NCBI GenBank assembly: GCA_017475785.1
Contig: JAFVEX010000096.1
Coordinates: 1-39,520 of the forward strand
Direction of reading: 5' to 3'
Length of the DNA: 39,520 nucleotides
Source of the DNA: Eubacterium sp.
Lineage (GTDB): Bacteria > Bacillota_A > Clostridia > Lachnospirales > Lachnospiraceae
Shown here in pieces: positions 32,158-39,520 of this stretch (the stretch's first letter is position 1; the number at the start of each line of letters is the position of its first letter). A program made the position numbers and the translations under genes. The notes under the pieces were generated by a model. The model searched no databases. It saw nothing but the letters and a program-made list of their open reading frames with translations, and was not told the origin of the DNA.

Positions 32158-32257
32158 TTCAATTGCTCCTTATATAGTACTGTTGCTTCCATATTATCTG
32201 TGTAAAGCTTTTTGCGCTTTATACCTTTTTCATATGGGGTTTCTGTGATATTCTTTC

Positions 32258-32289
32258 AAAAAACTGGTGCCGGCCGCTGAACCGGCACC
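32258..32289 (-). terminator. Intrinsic terminator after cysK
   Basis: On the minus strand a perfect GGTGCCGG/CCGGCACC stem (32289-32266) is followed by AGTTTTTT. It lies 38 bp after the cysK stop. Confidence 0.85.
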
Positions 32290-32326
32290 TTATGAATGTC
32301 CTCATGTATCGATGAACTGACCCTTA

Positions 32327-33259
32327 TCAGCTCTCGAAGAGTGCTGTTGAGTAGTATCTGTCGCCGGAATCCGGAAGAATGACTACAATTGTCTTCCCCT
32401 TGTTCTCAGGTCTCTTTGCGACCTCTGTCGCCGCGTAGAGCGCCGCGCCCGAGGAAATGCCGACCAGGACGCCTTCTGCGTAAGCCAGCTTCTTTGCCGT
32501 CTCGAAGCAGACGACATTGTCTACCGGAAATACTTCATCGTACACTTCGGTGTTCAGAACATCCGGGACAAATCCGGCGCCGATACCCTGAATCTTGTGC
32601 GCGCCGCCGTGGCCCTGCGACAGAACCGGGGAGGTTTCCGGCTCCACCGCGACAATCTTGATATCAGCCTTCTGCTCCTTCAGATAATTTCCTGCTCCGG
32701 TAATGGTTCCGCCGGTACCGATTCCGGCTACGAAGTAATCCAGATCTCCGTCTGTATCAGCCCAGATCTCCGGGCCGGTTGTATCGTAGTGTGCCGCCGG
32801 GTTGGACGGGTTTTCAAACTGGCCTGTCAGGAACGCGCCGGGGGTCTCTTCCACGATTTCCTTCGCGCGGGCGATCGCGCCGGACATACCCTTGCTTCCA
32901 TCGGTCAGAACCACTGTCGCGCCATATGCTTTCAGGATGTTTCGCCGCTCAACACTCATCGTCTCCGGCATGGTAAGGATTACTTTGTAACCTTTAGCCG
33001 CCGCGACAGACGCGAGTCCGATTCCCGTATTTCCTGATGTAGGCTCTACGATGGTTGCGCCCGGTTTCAGCTTACCTTCTTTCTCCGCATCTTCTATCAT
33101 TCTCTTTGCAATGCGGTCCTTGACGCTGCCCGCAGGGTTAAAGTACTCAAGCTTCGCGAGAATCTTTGCCTCGAGTCCAAGCTCTGCCTCATAATTGACA
33201 AGCTCCACCAGCGGGGTATTTCCGATCAGTTCCGTTGCACTCTTGTAGACGTTAGCCAT
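32327..33259 (-). CDS. cysK: Cysteine synthase A (O-acetylserine sulfhydrylase)
   Basis: PLP-dependent enzyme of 310 residues making cysteine from O-acetylserine and sulfide. The PLP lysine is in NPAGSVKDRIAKRM (about residue 45). The substrate loop is PTSGNTGIGLA (about 70), the phosphate-binding loop is GTGGTITGAG (about 180), and the SSGAALYAA segment is near the end. AAAGGAG precedes the ATG. It has a consensus promoter and two palindromes upstream, and its own terminator. Together with metY2 and the Rrf2 regulator it forms a local sulfur-assimilation group read in one direction but as separate units. No cysE occurs in the window. Confidence 0.96.
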   Translation of the reverse strand: MANVYKSATELIGNTPLVELVNYEAELGLEAKILAKLEYFNPAGSVKDRIAKRMIEDAEKEGKLKPGATIVEPTSGNTGIGLASVAAAKGYKVILTMPETMSVERRNILKAYGATVVLTDGSKGMSGAIARAKEIVEETPGAFLTGQFENPSNPAAHYDTTGPEIWADTDGDLDYFVAGIGTGGTITGAGNYLKEQKADIKIVAVEPETSPVLSQGHGGAHKIQGIGAGFVPDVLNTEVYDEVFPVDNVVCFETAKKLAYAEGVLVGISSGAALYAATEVAKRPENKGKTIVVILPDSGDRYYSTALFES

Positions 33260-33292
33260 TTTAAAAACTCCTTTTTTAAAATTATTTCTAAG

Positions 33293-33309
33293 GGAAATTC
33301 CGTATTTCC
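33293..33309. promoter_or_regulatory. Palindrome at the cysK start region (candidate Rrf2/CymR operator)
   Basis: GGAAAT (33293-33298) and ATTTCC (33304-33309) are inverted around 5 bp, located 16 bp downstream of the -10. A repressor bound here would block the early transcribed region. Assignment to the Rrf2 regulator is inference from neighbourhood. Confidence 0.4.
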
Positions 33310-33324
33310 TAGTTGTTAAATAGG

Positions 33325-33353
33325 ATTATAGGGGTTAGTGAAGTGTCTGTCAA
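33325..33353 (-). promoter_or_regulatory. cysK promoter, consensus sigma-A
   Basis: Perfect TTGACA (33353-33348), a 17-bp spacer, perfect TATAAT (33330-33325) on the minus strand. Such a consensus promoter would be highly active unless repressed. Confidence 0.9.
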
Positions 33354-33392
33354 CCCCTTTTTTGTGTTTTTCTATATCAAATTATTTTTCCT

Positions 33393-33417
33393 GTGTTATC
33401 AATTCAATTGATAACAC
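33393..33417. promoter_or_regulatory. Perfect 25-bp palindrome upstream of the cysK promoter
   Basis: Twelve-base arms GTGTTATCAATT and AATTGATAACAC flank a single C. The centre is about 52 bp upstream of the -35, a usual position for an activator or upstream repressor site. The cognate protein is not recognisable. The remainder of 33260-33536 holds the cysK leader and a terminator but no gene. Confidence 0.6.
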
Positions 33418-33481
33418 GGTAAGCCAGACCAGGGGACAAAATCCGCGGCGGCCGGAAATCAAAACTCTTCCTGCCATCCCA

Positions 33482-33515
33482 AAAAAAGAAGCGCGCCGCG
33501 GCACGCTTCTTTTTT
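33482..33515. terminator. Intrinsic terminator after the trigger-factor-like gene
   Basis: AAAAAAGAAGCG pairs with CGCTTCTTTTTT around a 10-nt GC-rich loop. It lies 21 bp after the stop of the lipoprotein gene and has T-tracts on both strands. Confidence 0.85.
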
Positions 33516-33536
33516 GGTATTATTCACAGGTTCGAA

Positions 33537-34901
33537 TTATTTCTCGTCAGACTCGGACAAGACCAGTTCTTCGAGTTCATCCTCGTCTACTTCCTCGTAA
33601 TCTGCGTCGAGATCTTCCTCGTCGTACACCTCAACGTCTTCGCCTTCATCTGCATCGTCGAGGAAATCATATCCCTCCAGATCATACATATCATCTGTGC
33701 TCTCAACGGTTTCGACTGTCACATCCGCGTACTCGATAATCCTGTCGAGCAGACGCTTTGTCATGACGTACTGATACACGGTTTTCTCGCCGGCATCCGC
33801 GATCAGCTCGTCTGGCGTCATGTCATTGTCTTCTGCCAGAACGGCAATCTCGTCAATCTGCTCCTGATCGTCCGCCGTGAGACCCTCTGCGTTCGCGAGT
33901 GCTTCTACCAGGAGTGCTTCGGTCGCCATATCCTTCGCGTACAGAAGCATATCCTTTTCATACTGTTCTTCGGTCACGCCCTGCTCTTCCAGATACTCCT
34001 CTTTCGTCATATCCAGGCTTTTGATCCACTCGTCGTATTCTTCTTCCATCTGGGCATAATATCCGTCCACATCTGCCTTGCGCAGCTGCAGGAACTTTGA
34101 GCCGTCCTTTACCTTCTGCCACGCGTCGGTCTGGAGGACAGCGACCGCCTCGTCTTCATAGTCGGCCTCAAGGCCTGCTCTCGCCTCCTCGAGATCCGCG
34201 TCCGTGATCTCCTCAGGCCGGTTAATCGTGTTGACCGTCACATGGAATACGACATCTGCGCCTGCGAGCTCCTCACTGCCGTAATCCTCCGGGAAGGTCA
34301 GGTTCAGATCCTTCGTCTCTCCGGTCTTCATACCGATAACACCGTCTTCAAAACCGTCGATAAATGTGCCGGAGCCGATTTCCAGATCGTAGGAATCGCT
34401 GGTGCCGCCGTCAAACGCGACGCCGTCCTTTTCTCCGACATAGGCAATATTTACGGTGTCTCCGGATTCGACGGCCGCGTCGGCATCCGTCAGCTCTGTC
34501 ATCTCCGCGTTTGACCGCGCGTATGTCTCAACAGCCTCATCTGTAATTTTTGTGACGGTCTTTGTCAGCTTCAGGCCTTTGTACTCGCCGAGTTTGATGC
34601 AGTCCTCGACCGCGGCGTCGCCGTCGGAAACCGGAAGGCCTTCCAGCCATGCGTCATACTCGCTCTCCTCTTCGTCTTCTTCATCATAGTCCTCGTCGAT
34701 CGGAACCGCGTCGTCCTCATCGTCGCTCTCCTCCGCGGCCGCGTCATCAGAATCCGCAGATGAAGCGTCTGCTGACGCCTCTGAAGAAGCTGCCGCGCCG
34801 CTTCCGGAGCTTGTGCCGCCCTCAGCCCCGCAGCCTGCAAGCGCTCCGCCTGCCGCGATCACTGCTGCCATGATGATTGCCAGAACCTGCTTATTTTTCA
34901 T
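33537..34901 (-). CDS. Lipoprotein with FKBP-type PPIase and trigger-factor C-terminal domain
   Basis: A 454-residue exported protein. The signal peptide (1-23) ends in lipobox LAGC with Cys24, so it is lipid-anchored outside the membrane. A Ser/Ala/Asp/Glu-rich linker follows (about 28-85). Then comes an FKBP-like domain (about 130-225, with SGDTVNIAYVGEKDGVAFDGG and GSGTFIDGFEDGVIGMKTGE), then a helical SurA/trigger-factor-like C-terminal region (about 230-395), and a very acidic tail (about 400-454). Expected role: folding of secreted proteins with cis-trans proline isomerisation. Cytosolic trigger factor has an N-terminal ribosome-binding domain, which is absent here. It could be annotated as tig by automated pipelines, but the lipobox argues for an extracytoplasmic paralogue. 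Confidence 0.88.
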   Translation of the reverse strand: MKNKQVLAIIMAAVIAAGGALAGCGAEGGTSSGSGAAASSEASADASSADSDDAAAEESDDEDDAVPIDEDYDEEDEEESEYDAWLEGLPVSDGDAAVEDCIKLGEYKGLKLTKTVTKITDEAVETYARSNAEMTELTDADAAVESGDTVNIAYVGEKDGVAFDGGTSDSYDLEIGSGTFIDGFEDGVIGMKTGETKDLNLTFPEDYGSEELAGADVVFHVTVNTINRPEEITDADLEEARAGLEADYEDEAVAVLQTDAWQKVKDGSKFLQLRKADVDGYYAQMEEEYDEWIKSLDMTKEEYLEEQGVTEEQYEKDMLLYAKDMATEALLVEALANAEGLTADDQEQIDEIAVLAEDNDMTPDELIADAGEKTVYQYVMTKRLLDRIIEYADVTVETVESTDDMYDLEGYDFLDDADEGEDVEVYDEEDLDADYEEVDEDELEELVLSESDEK

Positions 34902-34938
34902 TTTATACTTCCTCTCTAATCTTCAATTTGTCTTCACA

Positions 34939-34984
34939 TGTCACTTGACACAATCCTTATCATATAAGATTGTCAGCCGACAAT
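34939..34984. promoter_or_regulatory. Two palindromes upstream of the lipoprotein gene
   Basis: TGTCACTTGACA (34939-34950) and ATTGTCAGCCGACAAT (34969-34984) lie 40-85 bp upstream of the start and share TGTC/GACA half-sites. A regulator binding TGTC-N-GACA sites is possible. A confident promoter could not be chosen. Confidence 0.35.
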
Positions 34985-35099
34985 AGGATCATACGCCAGA
35001 GTTGTGACCATTTTGTGATGTCAATTAATGTATACTTCGACATACCCCTTATTTTAAGCACTTTCCGAGAAAATAATCAAGGTATTCCGACGAAGTTTT

Positions 35100-37067
35100 T
35101 CAGATCGGATCCTCATGAATGATCTCCACTTCGCCGTCATCCTCCTGCTCATCCCGATTATTCTGATCATTCTGATCTTCCTGTCCGGATTCCTCACCGG
35201 AGGTATCTTCCTCTTCCGCTTCTGCTTCCGTCGCCGCGGCCTTCTCCTCAGAGGCACGAATACTCACAAATGATTCCATACCGTTGTCCATCAACGCGAG
35301 ATACTGGCCGTAAGAGCTGACTTCATGCATGCTCTCACGGACAAACCCCTGCCCTGCCTGCATCCAGGTGAAGCCTGCGCTGTCATCGATGCAGTAATAA
35401 CGGAATCCCTGGTCAGACAATGTCTGGAATTTATGATTTTCCTCTGTATAGGGACTGCGGTTTCCAATGTCCGCCCTGCCAGGCAGAACAATGATTTCCG
35501 TGTGCCCCAGCGCGTCAGCGATTTCACTGTGCCAGCGGTTCACATCATCCGCAAAGATACTCTGCTCCGTGCCGTAACTAACGCCGTAATAGCTTCCGCT
35601 GGCAAACTGCCATCCCTCTTCCAGGAGCTCATTTACGACTTCCTGTGCTTCCGCGGACTGCGGATTGTCGTATCCAAGCAGCCCGTTCACGCCTGTGACC
35701 GCGAGAATTCCGCGCGCGCCGTCGGCTGAAAAGTCCGGGTGATCCTCAAGGAACGAGTTGACGCACGTAATCACATCACAGTTTCCTGTGCGCGTCCCGC
35801 CGTTTGCGTCCAGATACAGATTGGTCAGCTTTCCCTCGCCGGACAGCTCGATCCCCGTCGCGTACCCGCCCGCGGCATCCTCATCGGAATAGGAAAGACC
35901 GCGCTGGGAAATTACAAGCGGCTTCTTGCCTTCCGGCACTGTGATCCGGCTGATCTGGAACAGGCCGCTCTCGTCCCGCTCTGCCAGGGACGTGAGATTT
36001 ACCAGGACATAATCTCTGGCGTACAGATCCTCCAGCAGCGACTGAAATTCCTCCACGGTCAGCTGGTTTGCGCCTGCCGTTCCAGACGGAGACATGACAA
36101 GCCGCGGAAAGGAAATATGCAGGACATCCATTCCGGAAAATGTCTGTGTGCCGTCCGCCTCGGCTGAAGCGCCGGATCTGGCGCGTCTGCCGGTTTTTGT
36201 ACGATGCTTTCTGATCAGCGACGCAGCAAGCACGATCACCAGAACTGCCGCGAGCACGGCAAGAATAAGCAGCATCCTGCGCACCTTGCGCACACGGTCC
36301 TGATTGCGCTCAGCCTGCCTGCGGCGGCGGATTTCTCTCAGATCCTCCGGCATGGCCTCATCTGATTCTGCCTTTTTCCTGGCGGGCTTTTTGTTTACCG
36401 GTTTTCTCTGTGCCGGTTTTCCCCGCTTGGATTTTGCGAGAAATGACTTTGACTCATCCTGCTTAATCTGCTTCTCGTCTTCCTGATCAGCAGTTTTTTT
36501 CCTGCCGGTCAGCTTTCCGATCGCGGCCAGGCCGGAGAGCCGTGGTCTTTTCTCTTTCTGTCCGGCAGATGAAGTACGCGCAGCTTTTCCAGATGAACGA
36601 ACCGCCCCTCCTGCCGGATCTGCAGCATCCTCCAAGGCTTGCGCGCGGGCAGATGAAACTACATCCCGCTCCACCCGCAGTAACGGAGGCTCCTGCGCCG
36701 ATCCTGCGTTCTCCGTGCCGCGCTGGTTTTTTGCAAAGACCCCGGCCGTCCCTTCGGGCTCCGGCACGCGCTGAACCTTTGCGGCATTTCCGGCCGTCCC
36801 TTCAGACTCCGGCGCGCGCTGCGCCTTTGCGGAATTTCCGGCCGTCCCTTCAGACTCCGACGCGCGCTGCGCAGCTGCGGATCCTGCCGGCGTTCCGGCA
36901 CTGTTAGCCATGGATCTGCGGACAGCATCCGTAAGCCCGGCAGAAAGCTTCTCCAGACTGGGTGCGCGCTGCGCAGCTGCCTCCCGCGCCGCCTCTCCCG
37001 CTTCAGGAACGGAAGTGCCCGGCGATGACTCTGCCAGATATTCAGTTGGATTGGTCTTATCTGCCAT
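35100..37067 (-). CDS. Membrane-anchored polysaccharide-deacetylase-like protein
   Basis: A 655-residue protein. The N-terminal cytosolic region (1-265) is low-complexity and charged; it has a 16-residue repeat three times (QRxxExEGTAGNxAK pattern, about 62-109) and Lys/Arg-rich stretches. One transmembrane helix lies at about 267-290 (MLLILAVLAAVLVIVLAASLI). The external domain (about 320-600) resembles clostridial polysaccharide deacetylases (LTVEEFQSLLEDLYARDYVLVNLTSLAE, PEGKKPLVISQ). Where active members have an Asp-Asp metal motif, here RGLSYSDED occurs, so catalysis is uncertain. The tail is Glu/Asp/Gln-rich. The ribosome binding site is GGGAG, 7-8 nt upstream. It follows the DUF1934 gene after 14 bp, so the two are probably one operon. 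Envelope or wall modification is plausible. Confidence 0.7.
   Translation of the reverse strand: MADKTNPTEYLAESSPGTSVPEAGEAAREAAAQRAPSLEKLSAGLTDAVRRSMANSAGTPAGSAAAQRASESEGTAGNSAKAQRAPESEGTAGNAAKVQRVPEPEGTAGVFAKNQRGTENAGSAQEPPLLRVERDVVSSARAQALEDAADPAGGAVRSSGKAARTSSAGQKEKRPRLSGLAAIGKLTGRKKTADQEDEKQIKQDESKSFLAKSKRGKPAQRKPVNKKPARKKAESDEAMPEDLREIRRRRQAERNQDRVRKVRRMLLILAVLAAVLVIVLAASLIRKHRTKTGRRARSGASAEADGTQTFSGMDVLHISFPRLVMSPSGTAGANQLTVEEFQSLLEDLYARDYVLVNLTSLAERDESGLFQISRITVPEGKKPLVISQRGLSYSDEDAAGGYATGIELSGEGKLTNLYLDANGGTRTGNCDVITCVNSFLEDHPDFSADGARGILAVTGVNGLLGYDNPQSAEAQEVVNELLEEGWQFASGSYYGVSYGTEQSIFADDVNRWHSEIADALGHTEIIVLPGRADIGNRSPYTEENHKFQTLSDQGFRYYCIDDSAGFTWMQAGQGFVRESMHEVSSYGQYLALMDNGMESFVSIRASEEKAAATEAEAEEEDTSGEESGQEDQNDQNNRDEQEDDGEVEIIHEDPI
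36744..36887 (-). repeat. Three 48-bp tandem repeats inside the deacetylase-like gene
   Basis: Units starting at 36744, 36792 and 36840 each begin GGCCGTCCCTTC on the plus strand and encode the 16-residue repeat in frame. Divergence is small, so recent expansion or contraction is likely. Confidence 0.85.
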
Positions 37068-37081
37068 CAGCTCTCTCCCTG

Positions 37082-37549
37082 TCAGATCTCCGCAGTCCGG
37101 ACAGATGCGCCGGCATTCCCGTCTGCCTGCGCGACCACTCCGACGTGCACAGTACAGTCTACCATTGCTTCCTCGTCCAGACTCAGCGCGTAATCAATCG
37201 TGAGATCCAGCTCCTCATCTGATTCCTTCAGGGCAATCCCAGTAGCGGAAATCCCCATTTCAACCGTTCCCATCGGCGTCTGGTACGGCGCCAGTGTCTT
37301 CTTGCCGATCTCAAAGAACATGTTGACGTTAATCAGGCCTTTCTTCCGAAGCTCTACCTTCTCACTGCTGAATTTCATAAAATTCTGCGTGGGCAGCTCA
37401 AATCCCTCCGTGTTTTCCTCAAACACCAGATAATGGTTATGATTATGAAAATAATATTTTCCCGGCGTGACCAGCTCAATTGGCTCCGCGCCGCTTTCAC
37501 CTTCCGCGAACTGAAAGCCTGTCACCGTGACCAGTACATCCTTTGTCAT
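37082..37549 (-). CDS. DUF1934 (YwiB-like) beta-barrel protein
   Basis: A 155-residue cytosolic protein of the DUF1934 family, a lipocalin-like barrel of unknown ligand. The pattern KDVLVTVTGFQF, then GKYYFHNHNHYLVFEE, NFMKFSSEKVELRKKGLINVNMFFEIGKKTLAPYQTPMGTVEMGI and LDLTIDYALSLDEE matches the family. The start at 37549 uses AAAGGA with a rather long spacing of about 12 nt. A GTG at 37582 would add 11 residues and cannot be excluded. It stands between murI (upstream) and the deacetylase-like gene (14 bp downstream). Confidence 0.85.
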   Translation of the reverse strand: MTKDVLVTVTGFQFAEGESGAEPIELVTPGKYYFHNHNHYLVFEENTEGFELPTQNFMKFSSEKVELRKKGLINVNMFFEIGKKTLAPYQTPMGTVEMGISATGIALKESDEELDLTIDYALSLDEEAMVDCTVHVGVVAQADGNAGASVRTAEI

Positions 37550-37672
37550 AACGTTTCTATATCCTTTTTCTGGAGCACTCACTATTTACCATTTGCCTTT
37601 TTCTTTGCCGTCCACCCATTCTTTTCTTACATTTAATGATAAGGAAAACCGTACTTTTGGCCGGTGAATTAT

Positions 37673-38494
37673 TTAATACTCGTCCACCCGCACCTGGGTG
37701 GTGGAGCGGATTTCATAGGGCAGGATCGAATTGGCAAATTCATTAAACTTATCAGCTGAATCGCTCGCGTAAAAAGCATACTGCGGTGTGATTTTATGCT
37801 GCCCGTCATTGAGCAGTCCGTTCTCATCCAGCATCCCGCGCAGCGCGATCGCCGTCTCATAAGCGGGATTGATCAGCTCCACATCTTCTCCGGCCACTTC
37901 CCGCAGCAGCTTGCGCAGCAGAGGATAGTGCGTGCAGCCCATGATCAGCGTATCTATGTTCTGTGCCAGAATTTCTTCAAGGTACCGCTCCGCGACCATC
38001 CTGGTAACCGGATCCTTCGTCCATCCCTCTTCCACGAGCGGGACAAACAGCGGACAGGCCCGCGCAAAGACCTGCACATCCTTGTCATGCTCCCGCAGAA
38101 GCGTCTGGTACAGGTTGCTCTGAATGGTACTGTCTGTCGCGATGACGCCGATCCGCTTATTCCGCGTCGCCTTCAGCGCCATATCCGTCCCCGGGCGCAC
38201 CACACCGATAATCGGAAGATCGATTTCCGGGCGGATGGTGTCCAGCGCCAGCGCGCTGGCCGTGTTGCAGGCAACGACAATCGCCTTTACCTTCTGTTTC
38301 TTCAAAAACGTCACAATCTGACGGGAATAACGGATGACCGTCTCTTTTGACTTGTTGCCGTACGGGACGCGCGCTGTATCTCCAAAATAAACCAGCCGTT
38401 CCTCCGGAAGGTTGCGCATGATCTCGCGCACAACGGTCAGCCCGCCCAGTCCCGAATCAAAAACGCCGATCGGCGCATATCGCTCTGGATTCAT
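37673..38494 (-). CDS. murI: Glutamate racemase
   Basis: Cofactor-independent racemase supplying D-glutamate for peptidoglycan, 273 residues. The opening IGVFDSGLGGLTVVREI and YFGDTARVPYG are typical. The two catalytic cysteines are Cys76 (VVACNTASA) and about Cys187 (MGCTHYPLL). The start at 38494 follows GAGG with 8-nt spacing. It is transcribed ahead of the DUF1934 gene with a 123-bp AT-rich gap in which nothing else is seen. Its presence beside envelope genes suggests a loose cell-wall neighbourhood. Confidence 0.95.
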   Translation of the reverse strand: MNPERYAPIGVFDSGLGGLTVVREIMRNLPEERLVYFGDTARVPYGNKSKETVIRYSRQIVTFLKKQKVKAIVVACNTASALALDTIRPEIDLPIIGVVRPGTDMALKATRNKRIGVIATDSTIQSNLYQTLLREHDKDVQVFARACPLFVPLVEEGWTKDPVTRMVAERYLEEILAQNIDTLIMGCTHYPLLRKLLREVAGEDVELINPAYETAIALRGMLDENGLLNDGQHKITPQYAFYASDSADKFNEFANSILPYEIRSTTQVRVDEY

Positions 38495-38643
38495 CTCCAA
38501 ATCCTCTTTCCAACGCATTATCTATATATACTAGCACAATAAATTCCGAAATTCCACTAAAGACCTCAGAAAAGTAACGATTCAGCCCCTCCTGGTTTCT
38601 TCATAGTTATCCCACAGTATCTCACAGTTACGCAGAAATAATA

Positions 38644-38672
38644 TTGCCAAGCACGCACGAAAATGATACAAT
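38644..38672 (+). promoter_or_regulatory. Promoter of the small membrane protein gene
   Basis: TTGCCA (38644-38649), a 17-bp spacer, TACAAT (38667-38672). It lies 33 bp upstream of the ATG. Confidence 0.7.
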
Positions 38673-38704
38673 TTTATGGATATTGCACTGGGAGGTATAT
38701 AAAC

Positions 38705-39175
38705 ATGAAGTGGTGGATTGTATTAATCATTATTGTGGCTGTTGCCGCCGCTGTAATTGCAATTCTGACAATCATCGGCAAGCGGGCGCAGAAAAAGCAG
38801 GAAGCACAGCGCGAGCAGATCGAGGCTGCCAAGCAGGCCGTCAACATGCTCGTCATCGATAAAAAGAAACTGCGGCTCAAGGACGCCGGCCTGCCGCAGG
38901 TCGTTCTGGACAACACCTCCAAGATGATGCAGCGGTCGAAGGTGCCCGTCGTAAAAGCCAAGGTAGGCCCCCGGGTCGCGACATTTCTGACCGACAACGA
39001 CGTGTACGACGTGATCCCTGTCAAGAAAGAAGTCAAGGCAGAAATCAGCGGTCTCTACATCGTATCCGTCAAGGGAATCCGCGGTCCGCTCGTCTCGGAG
39101 AAGGCAGAAAAGAAGCGCAAGAAGAAAGACAGTTTTCTGGAGCGCGCGCTCCGGAAGGGACGCGGCGAGGCGTAA
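38705..39175 (+). CDS. Small membrane-anchored protein of unknown function
   Basis: A 156-residue protein. The start at 38705 follows GGGAGG with good spacing. A single N-terminal helix (residues 3-25, WWIVLIIIVAVAAAVIAIL) has a positive cytosolic side after it (GKRAQKKQ), implying the C-terminal part is inside. A short helical stretch (30-50) leads to a compact strand-rich domain (about 60-130: DAGLPQVVLDN, KVPVVKAKVGPRVATFLTD, VYDVIPVKKEVKAEISGLYIVSVKG). The tail is very basic (KAEKKRKKKDSFLERALRKGRG). I recognise no named family. Monocistronic, with its own promoter and strong terminator. Confidence 0.85.
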   Translation: MKWWIVLIIIVAVAAAVIAILTIIGKRAQKKQEAQREQIEAAKQAVNMLVIDKKKLRLKDAGLPQVVLDNTSKMMQRSKVPVVKAKVGPRVATFLTDNDVYDVIPVKKEVKAEISGLYIVSVKGIRGPLVSEKAEKKRKKKDSFLERALRKGRGEA

Positions 39176-39200
39176 AATTTTATTATATTGTGGCATTGAC

Positions 39201-39235
39201 CAGGGCTCCGGAAATTCCGGAGCCCTGTGTTTTTT
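39201..39235 (+). terminator. Strong intrinsic terminator
   Basis: CAGGGCTCCGGAA and its complement form a perfect 13-bp stem around a single A (39201-39227), followed by TGTTTTTT. It lies 25 bp after the membrane protein stop. There is no U-tract on the minus strand. Confidence 0.9.
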
Positions 39236-39245
39236 ATAAACCTTT

Positions 39246-39520
39246 CTACTTTATCTTTATTTTGATTGTTTTCTTTTTGCCACTTCCATCCGTCGCTGCT
39301 GCTGTGATTTTTACCGTCTTTCCTTTGCCGGCCTTTGTTGTTTTTACCTTTCCGGATCCACTGACTGTTGCCCATTTTTTATTACTCGAAGTCCACAGGA
39401 GCTTTTTGTTGGCTCCTTTTGTATATTTCACTTTTGCCTTCAAATTCAATGATTTTCCGGCTTTTACTTTTTTCTTCCCTGTAATAGAAATTGATTTGAC
39501 AACGCCCTTCATGGATTTTA
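39246..39520 (-). CDS. C-terminal end of a Big_2-type Ig-like surface protein (partial)
   Basis: The frame is open to the window edge and ends at TAG (39246-39248), giving about 91 C-terminal residues. The pattern VKSISITGKKKVKAGKSLNLKAKV, then KKLLWTSSNKKWATVSGSGKVKTTKAGKGKTVKITAAATDGSGKK matches bacterial Ig-like group 2 repeats, where LxWxSSNxxVATV is typical. Such domains occur in secreted or surface proteins. The unusually lysine-rich composition (about one third) is shared by Lachnospiraceae cell-surface Big_2 proteins. The N-terminal domains lie outside the window, so function cannot be assigned. Confidence 0.85.
   Translation of the reverse strand, partial: KSMKGVVKSISITGKKKVKAGKSLNLKAKVKYTKGANKKLLWTSSNKKWATVSGSGKVKTTKAGKGKTVKITAAATDGSGKKKTIKIKIK

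Noticed and set aside
36744..36887. 48-bp direct repeats as a CRISPR or origin iteron
   Set aside because: The units are contiguous without spacers and encode an in-frame amino-acid repeat inside a gene.
1..39520. CRISPR arrays, prophage or complete insertion sequences
   Set aside because: No regularly spaced direct repeats and no integrase, transposase or phage structural genes were seen.

Overview
The window looks like chromosomal DNA from a fairly GC-rich member of the Clostridia (Bacillota), most plausibly Lachnospiraceae. The reasons are strong AGGAGG-type ribosome binding sites, TTGACA/TATAAT promoters, a type III glutamine synthetase, a Firmicutes-order cluster (asp23-nusB-xseA-xseB-ispA-dxs-argR-recN), an HPr gene, NptA-type phosphate transport and a lipoprotein trigger factor. 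No phage, CRISPR array or complete transposase gene is visible. Genus and species cannot be fixed from the sequence alone.

Layout. 1-297 holds a nearly continuous 256-nt imperfect hairpin and no gene. 298-4462 is a divergent nitrogen pair, glnN (-) and asnB (+); both promoters run straight into terminator-like hairpins. 4480-4640 is a MITE-like palindromic element with a 4-bp target duplication at the stop codon of nhaC. 4642-7923 (-) is metY1-ybjQ-nhaC. 8282-9137 has an orphan DinJ/RelB-like antitoxin and a CYTH phosphatase. 9282-10729 (+) is mgtE preceded by an overlapping small ORF. 11022-12951 has ptsH (-) diverging from a VTC polyphosphate-polymerase-like gene plus DUF4956 (+), the latter behind a Pho-box-like direct repeat. 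12971-20644 (-) is the isoprenoid, DNA-repair and housekeeping operon; both recN and dxs are broken by in-frame stop codons inside invariant motifs. 20838-20971 is another long palindromic element. 20987-22579 (-) is prfC. 22903-24986 (+) is a two-component system. 25028-29790 (-) has an unknown gene, an NptA-type Na/Pi transporter and malQ. Two tRNA-Gly genes lie at 30035-30181. 30284-33259 (-) is a sulfur cluster: cysK, metY2 and an Rrf2 regulator. 33537-38494 (-) covers a trigger-factor-like lipoprotein, a deacetylase-like membrane protein, a DUF1934 protein and murI. The right end has a small membrane protein (+) and the end of an Ig-like surface protein (-).

How the genes fit together. 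Nitrogen assimilation (glnN, asnB), sulfur assimilation (cysK, two metY paralogues, Rrf2) and phosphate handling (VTC, DUF4956, NptA with PhoU domains, possibly the OmpR-type two-component pair) are all represented. The main sequence-level surprises are probable regulatory leaders (glnN, asnB, mgtE), three unrelated long palindromic elements, and two housekeeping genes carrying nonsense codons. The nonsense codons could be real decay or sequence error.

All functional names rest on family recognition by eye. No database search was possible.
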